From contig JAIYAU010000034.1 in the NCBI GenBank assembly GCA_027488865.1, positions 223,978 to 287,977 on the forward strand: DNA of 64,000 nt, written 5' to 3'. The position numbers were made by a program, and so were the translations under genes. Positions within the stretch are counted from its first letter, which is position 1; each line of letters opens with the position of its first letter. Positions 61,356-64,000 of this stretch are shown here, piece after piece. Source of the DNA: Cytophagaceae bacterium. Its GTDB lineage: Bacteria > Bacteroidota > Bacteroidia > Cytophagales > UBA9547. The notes under the pieces were generated by a model. That model had not been told where the DNA came from and ran no database searches. It saw only the letters and a list, made by a program, of their open reading frames with translations.

Positions 61356-64000
61356 ATGAATAAATATATATTTCCCTCAAAACTCATTTTGGGTTTATTA
61401 ATTAGTTTATTTCTCTTTAGCAACCTAAACGCCCAGTATCAACTTGAAAAGTTAGATCGAGGGGTTGTCGCTGTTAGTTTAGGTGGTAGTCGCGTATTTG
61501 TGAGTTGGCGTTGGCTAGGCACTGAAGATGAAATTAATTTTAATCTATATCGAAATGGTGTTAAAATAAATGCAACACCGTTAAGCACCACCAATTTTAC
61601 TGATAATGCAGGTAGTACTTCATCAGTTTACTCTGTAAGAGCAGTAGTTGGTGGGATAGAACAGGCTCCTTCGGAGGGGGTAAACCCATGGGCGCAGCAG
61701 TACATGCGCATTCCAATCCAAGCTCCTCAAGGAGGAACAACACCGGACGGGGTTACATACAATTATAATGCAAACGATGCCAGTATCGCCGATCTTGATG
61801 GTGATGGAAAATGGGAAATCATTTTAAAGTGGGATCCAAGCAATTCAAAAGACAATTCGCAGGCAGGTTATACAGGAAACACATTTATAGATGCCTATAA
61901 ACTAGATGGCAGAAGGTTATGGAGAATAGACTTTGGGAGAAATATTCGTGCTGGAGCACATTATTTAGACTTTATGGTCTACGATTTTGATGGCGATGGT
62001 AAAGCTGAAATGATGGCTAGAACTGCTGAAGCTACTGTTGACGGAGTGGGCACAGTTATAGGAAACGCACAAGCAGATTATAGAAACACCAATGGTTATG
62101 TCCTAAGTGGACCTGAATATATTACCGTTTTCAATGGAACGACAGGTAGGGCGATGGCAACTAAAAATCTATATCCACCACGAGGTAGCGTAGCGGACTG
62201 GGGTGATAATTATGGAAATAGGGTAGATCGATTTAAAGCATGTGTAGCTTATTTGGATGGTCAAAAGCCATCAGGAGTATTTGTTAGAGGATATTATGCC
62301 AAATGGGGTGCTGAAGCAATCGACTGGCGCAATGGACAGCTAACACAACGATGGACGTACATGTGTCCAAATGACCGAACTAATCCTTGTTATGAGGAAG
62401 GTGCACATAGCGTAAGTGTGGCAGATGTAGATGATGATGGAAAACAAGAGGTGATAATGGGTTCAAACATTATTGATGATAATGGTACAATGTATTATAA
62501 TACTAGAATTGGCCATGGAGACGCTTTACATGTATCAGATTTAGACCCTTCTTTACCGGGATTAGAAATCTCCCATATTCAAGAGCCCGTTGGTAATGCA
62601 GGTCTTTATATGTATAGTGGAAAAACAAAACAAGTTTTATGGCAAAAACCAACTAACCCCGGAGCAAACGAAGGGCCTGGGCGAGGTGTATGCGCAGATA
62701 TTTCCGCTACATTCCCAGGTGCAGAATCATGGGTAGCTGGTGGAGGGATATCTGGTGTATTTGATGCCAAAGGCAATTTAACAAATCTTGCTAACCCACA
62801 GTCATGCAATTTTTTAGTCTGGTGGGATGGTGACCTTTCCCGAGAATTATTAAACGGTACTGTTATAGACAAATATGGAGCTGGTAGAATGCTAACTGCA
62901 AACAATCTAGTTGGTTTAGCCTCAAATAATGGTACAAAGTCAAATCCCGCCTTAAGCGGTGACATCATTGGCGATTGGAGGGAAGAGGTAATTTGGCGAT
63001 CCTCATCAAACGACGCATTGTACCTATTCACAACCACTATTACATCATCCTATAAGTTCAGAACTCTTTTGCACGATCCGCAATATAGGGTAGCACTAGC
63101 TTGGCAAAATACTGGATACAATCAGCCGCCTCATGTTGGCTTTTTCTTAGGTAATGGAATGGACAATCCGCCCAAAACCAACATTACTTTAATAGATCCC
63201 TTCTGTGCAGCCACCATTTCAACTACCTCACCAACTACATTTTGCGCTGGTGGAAGTGTAGTGCTATCAGCAAGTGCAGGAAGTTCGTATGTTTGGAAAA
63301 ATGGAAATACTACATTACCAAACACCAGCCAAACATTAACAGCAACTGCTGCTGGAACATATACAGTAGAGGTAACCAATGTAAGTGGTTGTAAGGCCAC
63401 TTCTGCAGTAACAACTGTAACCGTAAATCCATTGCCAACTGCCACCATTTCAACTACTACACCAACTACATTTTGCACTGGTGGAAGTGCGGTGCTAACA
63501 GCAAGTGCCGGAAGTTCATATGTTTGGAAAAATGGAAATACTACATTAACTACCACTACACAATCATTAACTTCAACAGCTGCTGGCACATATACAGTGG
63601 AGGTAACCAATATTAATGGTTGTAAAGCCACTTCTGCCGTAACCACTGTAACAGTAAATCCATTGCCAACTGCCGCCATTTCAACTACCACGCCAACTAC
63701 ATTTTGCGCTGGTGGAAGTGTGGTGCTAACAGCAAGTGCAGGAAGTTTGTATGTTTGGAAAAATGGAAATACTACATTAACTAACGCCACTCAAACATTA
63801 ACAGCAACTGCTGCTGGTACATATACAATAGAGGTGACCAATGTTAATGGCTGTAAGGCCACTTCTGCTGTAACAACTGTAACAGTAAATCCATTGCCAA
63901 CTGCCACCATTTCAACTACCACACCAACTACATTTTGCACTGGTGGAAGTGTAGTACTAACAGCAAGTGCCGGAAGTTCATATGTTTGGAAAAATGGAAA
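61356..64000 (+). CDS. PL11 rhamnogalacturonan lyase with tandem Ig-like repeats (runs off the edge)
   Basis: An open frame of 881 codons that continues past the window. A signal peptide (to about residue 26, ending NLNA) leads into a family 11 polysaccharide lyase domain (about 27-610), which splits the rhamnogalacturonan I backbone of pectin. Typical features are YQLEKLDRGVVAVSL, the calcium-loop repeats SIADLDGDGKWEI, VYDFDGDGKAEMM and VADVDDDGKQEV, and GDIIGDWREEVIWR near 530. From about residue 618 follow at least three and a half copies of a 77-residue Ig/PKD-like repeat with CxGGSVVLxASAGSSYVWKN. A T9SS sorting domain is expected beyond the edge but cannot be seen. Confidence 0.9.
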   Translation, partial: MNKYIFPSKLILGLLISLFLFSNLNAQYQLEKLDRGVVAVSLGGSRVFVSWRWLGTEDEINFNLYRNGVKINATPLSTTNFTDNAGSTSSVYSVRAVVGGIEQAPSEGVNPWAQQYMRIPIQAPQGGTTPDGVTYNYNANDASIADLDGDGKWEIILKWDPSNSKDNSQAGYTGNTFIDAYKLDGRRLWRIDFGRNIRAGAHYLDFMVYDFDGDGKAEMMARTAEATVDGVGTVIGNAQADYRNTNGYVLSGPEYITVFNGTTGRAMATKNLYPPRGSVADWGDNYGNRVDRFKACVAYLDGQKPSGVFVRGYYAKWGAEAIDWRNGQLTQRWTYMCPNDRTNPCYEEGAHSVSVADVDDDGKQEVIMGSNIIDDNGTMYYNTRIGHGDALHVSDLDPSLPGLEISHIQEPVGNAGLYMYSGKTKQVLWQKPTNPGANEGPGRGVCADISATFPGAESWVAGGGISGVFDAKGNLTNLANPQSCNFLVWWDGDLSRELLNGTVIDKYGAGRMLTANNLVGLASNNGTKSNPALSGDIIGDWREEVIWRSSSNDALYLFTTTITSSYKFRTLLHDPQYRVALAWQNTGYNQPPHVGFFLGNGMDNPPKTNITLIDPFCAATISTTSPTTFCAGGSVVLSASAGSSYVWKNGNTTLPNTSQTLTATAAGTYTVEVTNVSGCKATSAVTTVTVNPLPTATISTTTPTTFCTGGSAVLTASAGSSYVWKNGNTTLTTTTQSLTSTAAGTYTVEVTNINGCKATSAVTTVTVNPLPTAAISTTTPTTFCAGGSVVLTASAGSLYVWKNGNTTLTNATQTLTATAAGTYTIEVTNVNGCKATSAVTTVTVNPLPTATISTTTPTTFCTGGSVVLTASAGSSYVWKNG
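63210..64000 (+). repeat. 231-base tandem repeats inside the PL11 gene
   Basis: Copies beginning near 63210, 63441, 63672 and 63903 are exactly 231 bases apart (77 codons) and nearly identical; the fourth is cut by the window edge. Each codes for one Ig/PKD-like module with a conserved cysteine near each end. The high DNA identity points to recent expansion and may cause assembly errors. Confidence 0.92.

Noticed and set aside
63131..63790. 219-residue minus-strand open frame with repeated valine-rich units
   Set aside because: It is the antisense of the PL11 repeat region; its apparent repeats mirror those of the real gene.
63210..64000. Regularly spaced repeats as a possible CRISPR array
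   Set aside because: Units are 231 bases, in frame, and code for Ig-like modules; there are no short repeats with unique spacers.

Overview
The window is AT-rich chromosomal DNA from a member of the Bacteroidota, most like a free-living, polysaccharide-degrading Cytophagales or Sphingobacteriales-type bacterium. The signs are type IX secretion (T9SS) C-terminal sorting domains of both the short type A form and the gliding-associated CHU_C form, Bacteroidota-type promoters (TTTG, 19-22 bases, TAnnTTTG), almost no Shine-Dalgarno sequences, a Bacteroidota-style GGGP synthase, and house-keeping genes (gmk, nadD, rsmG, rdgB, dnaN, smc, yicC) with Bacteroidota features. I see no rRNA, tRNA, CRISPR array, transposase or phage gene.

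Layout. 1-3060: the tail of an unknown gene, a small secreted protein, an ECF sigma factor with an anti-sigma-like partner, then gmk and nadD. 3162-8738: GGGP synthase, small membrane protein, secreted T9SS protein and a large FAD/iron-sulfur oxidoreductase. 9002-15163: a 2053-residue secreted GH18 chitinase-like protein with long repeats. 15710-18350: an MBOAT/SGNH O-acylation pair and a decayed gene. 18558-21102: membrane protein, winged-helix regulator and DUF4153/4173 membrane protein. 21417-28131: glycosyltransferase, second ECF sigma factor, rsmG, CNNM/CBS protein, glycogen branching enzyme, rdgB. 28298-34876: a 2192-residue NHL/PKD-like surface protein. 34940-39975: frameshifted remnant, dnaN and an uncharacterised exported gene pair. 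40054-43220: serine hydrolase, yicC, a small protein and a PAP2 phosphatase. 43285-53155: signalling region with a TPR histidine kinase, a GH63-like glucosidase, and a tight four-gene operon. 53160-64000: smc, two glycosyltransferase-like genes, an SDR, small unknowns and the first part of a PL11 rhamnogalacturonan lyase that runs off the right edge.

The best candidate for an undescribed system is the operon at 48127-53155: a stand-alone E1/ThiF-like adenylating enzyme, a GNAT/autoinducer-synthase-like acyltransferase, a 7TMR-DISM sensor histidine kinase and a response regulator fused to a second kinase, with intergenic gaps of only 4-10 bases. This could be a small-molecule synthesis and sensing module, but that reading is inference. 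Other items worth following are the uncharacterised exported pair at 36534-39975, the anti-sigma factor that has lost two of four zinc ligands, the SDR with a replaced catalytic tyrosine and lysine, and two newly recognised gene remnants.

Carbohydrate functions dominate: chitinase, PL11 lyase, branching enzyme, GH63-like glucosidase and several glycosyltransferases. All functional calls rest on reading translated sequence and motifs by eye; no database search was run.
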